A stretch of 64,000 nt of DNA from Phlebotomus papatasi (Eukaryota; Arthropoda; Insecta; Diptera; Psychodidae). This document shows, piece after piece, positions 61,620 to 64,000 of the stretch. Both the position numbers and the translations under genes were made by a program. A model generated the notes under the pieces. It had not been told where the DNA came from, made no database searches, and saw only the letters and a program-made list of their open reading frames with translations. Numbering within the stretch: the stretch's first letter is position 1; each line of letters begins with the position of its first letter. The stretch spans positions 33,728,001 to 33,792,000 of the forward strand of contig NC_077222.1 of NCBI RefSeq assembly GCF_024763615.1. The letters are read 5' to 3'.

Positions 61620-62149
61620 TTAACCCTCTAACGGTGTTTTCTTTAATATGCGAAAAAAAATTCTAAAACAGTGTTTTCTAGGATAATTATCATCCAATAA
61701 AGTCGAAAAAACCATCCAGTCTTCATTATCTTTTTTAGTTTAGGCGCTAGGTGGGAAAATATAAAAATTTTTTGAAACTTTTTGCTTCTAAAATTCACAT
61801 TTTTAGTTTTTTCAAAATTTTTAAATAAAATATACAAAGTAGAATGACATATCTTTCAGTAAAAAATTAATTTATTTTAGTCAGATAACTTTAAATCGGT
61901 ATTTTTATGGAAATTGGAAATGAGTTTTTTTGCACAAATATTTTTTGTTGCTTTTCTCTGACTTGTCACACAAAACTGGGAATAGCAAGAAAACGAAGAG
62001 TTAAAATGAGTTCAAACTTTCAAGAGATGTTTATAAGACTATTACCGAGGACACTATAGCACTTTTAAATAAATAAAACCTTTACTGTCGCTATAAATGT
62101 GATTTTTGTGAAGACCGCCTGGAGGCGGTCTTACCCGTTAGAGGGTTAA
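61620..62149. mobile_element. piggyBac-like element flanked by TTAA, copy 4
   Basis: TTAACCCTCTAACGGTGTTT on the left; ACCCGTTAGAGGGTTAA on the right; also a GACCGCCTGGAGGCGGTC hairpin just inside. About 530 bases, no transposase. The terminus CCCTCTAACGG differs from the CCCTTTAAGGACGA group, so it is a separate family. Confidence 0.8.
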
Positions 62150-62603
62150 TTTGCACTAATTAAATCTAATGGAGCTCATTGAAAAAAAAAACGCGAAAAA
62201 AGACAACTTCAACACTTGTAGGTCGGCCCGAATCTACACATTTGAACCTTTAGGAGACAAAGTAAATATCCTCGAGATTATTTAACCCGTAAAATGCACT
62301 ATGTACTGAAAAAATACAAAAGCCTCTATACCACCACAAACTTTATCCACAATAAACTAAAATTACGTTAATAATAATACGGGCTTAATACCTGGGGACC
62401 AAATGAACCAAGGCTGATTCTCAAAAATATTGAGCCTGTAAAATTTGGTCGTAAAAGGAAATTTATGTTGAAGACATGAAATCCATGATCTTTAGTTCTT
62501 AGTGTATGACAGGTTGGGATAAGTCTTAAAATTTACAGGTTAAATATTCTTGAGGTTCAGCATGAGTTTATTTGGGTTATAAGGCTTTAGAGTAGTGTAA
62601 TGC
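62150..62603. repeat. Inverted CTCRAGAATATTNRRCCTGTA modules
   Basis: GGCTGATTCTCAAAAATATT then GAGCCTGTAAAATTTGG (62412-62450) is inverted at 62535-62575 (TTTACAGGTTAAATATTCTT then GAGGTTCAGC). 62163-62210 (AAAACGCGAAAAAAGACAAC then TTCAACAC) matches 54912-54955. Confidence 0.5.
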
Positions 62604-63108
62604 CCTAGACACACTTACGACTAAAGTCCAGAGACGACTAAGCTCGTTCATAGCCAAGTCAGTTCCTGACACACTACGAACGAGGCTTAACATTTTCTGG
62701 TACTCATAAAACATAACTTTCGTGGGTTTTTATGCAGATATTTCTACTGAATTGCACTAATACTCCCCTGAAAATGAAATTATTTGTAAATTCATGTCTC
62801 AGTATACGTGCAATAATTATTGTTAATTACAATTATTTCTGAGGTGGAAGCTAACTCGCGACTTAAGCCAATTTAGGCGATTCTAGTGAATAATTCTTGT
62901 TGTTATGCGTGAATTGTGAAGTAAATTGAAAAGTAGTTTCATTTTCAGTAGTGCATTTCAGTAGAAATATCTGCATAAAAACCCACAAAAGTTATGTTTT
63001 GTGGATACCAGTGAAGGCTAAGCCTCATTTGTAATGTGTCAGGAACTGACTTGGCTATGAACGAGCTTAGTCGTCTCTGGACTTTAGTCGTAAGTGTGTC
63101 CAGGACAT
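62604..63108. repeat. Long inverted repeat / foldback element
   Basis: The left arm, CACACTTACGACTAAAGTCC through GACTAAGCTCGTTCATAGCC and AAGTCAGTTCCTGACACA, is mirrored on the right (GTCAGGAACTGACTTGGCTA ... GGACTTTAGTCGTAAGTGTG). Arms of about 170 bases continue through AACATAACTTT and AAACCCAC to GATATTTCTACTGAA. 505 bases. Confidence 0.75.
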
Positions 63109-64000
63109 AACTTTTCTAATTTTTATCAGACAACTTCTTTTTTTAACCAACTTTGGTTGCTATTTAGGATTACGAGACCATCTGAATCTGGGCAAACATC
63201 TGAATATCTGAATACTGCTAAATCTAAGCACAGCTCCATACACAGTATGAAGAGCTTTATTGGCCGATAATTCTCTATAACAGATAACATTTTCTAAACC
63301 GACACTAGAGGCGCTGTAGTCTCAAATATGTCAGGTAACATGGAAAAATCGCAATTTTGGCAATTTTCATGAATATATCCTGAAAGTTGACACTGTGCCG
63401 TACAAAGTCAATGTGTTAAGGTAACCCTATTTTTAAAAGCGTCTCTAATAAGACTCAATAGAGCGTAGAAACCTAGAAGTTTGGTATAAGTTTGCAATAC
63501 TCTGCTCAAATTTGTTCTATTCAGTCCAATTTAGTCCACTAAACATTTACAATTATTTTTTTATTATGATCAAAGTTTTGAGATATTATTCGTGGAGCAA
63601 CCTAATGGTACTAAACATTTATTTTCGTTTTCTTCTCCTAATAATTCATCTTATAAAATAGAAAAACAATTTTCAAACCCCTAAAATTCTACGATCTTGA
63701 TTACTAATCTCCAACAATCTTTTAAAGAGTTAAGCAACCAGAAAACTCTCCAATCACGCCATCAACATTAGAGACCTTTCTTCTGCTTGAATCAGGGGGA
63801 TTACCAACAATTTGGCTAAATGGTAGAAAATAAACCGAAATGATATTTGACGGTGTGGAGAGCACTCTTGTAGGCACGATCCAGTGATCTCGTGAGTGGA
63901 TAAAAATGTTGCGTGAAGAACAGTTAGATGTTCCATCATCATCTCTTTTGCGCGCGACTCTGATCATCCTCCTCTCAAGAAGGTTCACAAAAAACACGTT
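63109..64000. other. Window end, nothing recognised
   Basis: AT-rich. Overlapping minus frames at 63997-63722 have no ATG-led, domain-bearing product or matching splice context. They could belong to the putative minus gene ending at 60233, but I cannot show it. Confidence 0.25.

Overview
This is eukaryotic, AT-rich, intron- and repeat-rich DNA from an insect, most likely a dipteran. The one gene I can name is a secreted clip-domain serine protease on the plus strand. From memory, its catalytic domain closely matches the Drosophila gene product CG8170. The compact final introns with bare GT-AG junctions, together with large transposon-filled introns, fit a non-Drosophila fly such as a sand fly or another nematoceran. 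That placement is an inference. No prokaryotic features, CRISPR arrays, rRNA genes or intact tRNA genes were seen.

Layout. Bases 1-12 kb are upstream DNA holding several MITE-like inverted-repeat elements and one undecided stretch with open frames on both strands (about 1.93-2.58 kb). A possible transcribed leader lies at about 12.16-12.45 kb. Bases 12.5-21.6 kb are non-coding with more MITEs. A leader with upstream ORFs (about 21.65-22.46 kb) runs into the protease coding sequence. That sequence has nine exons between 22457 and 59012 and a predicted protein of 715 residues. Exon 1 encodes a signal peptide and a long Pro/Ser/Thr-rich low-complexity region. Exon 2 extends this region. Exon 3 supplies a six-cysteine clip-like domain. 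Exons 4-9 supply the activation site and a complete trypsin-type catalytic domain. Introns 1, 2, 3 and 6 (4.7, 9.8, 14.1 and 5.3 kb) are full of transposon remnants; introns 4, 5, 7 and 8 are 69-231 bp. Downstream, a pair of minus-strand exons ending at 60233 may be the 3' end of a convergent gene. The last 3.5 kb hold a 34-bp minisatellite, a TTAA-flanked element and a long inverted repeat.

Mobile-element content is the most distinctive part of the window. I see TTAA-flanked piggyBac-like MITEs (4), TWA-flanked PIF/Harbinger-like MITEs (about 5 in several families), a GCCGGAG-terminated palindromic family (8 copies, two sets of three in a row, one carrying a nested TA-flanked insertion), TAGGGG-ended families, a Stowaway-type element with the CTCCCTCCGTTCC terminus, a solo LTR with an AAGG duplication, a retroposon with an 11-bp target duplication, and a 2.1-kb TIR element holding a second nested TIR pair, a degenerate ~290-bp tandem array, a CCGG microsatellite and a long hairpin. 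No intact transposase or reverse transcriptase was seen, so these look non-autonomous or decayed.
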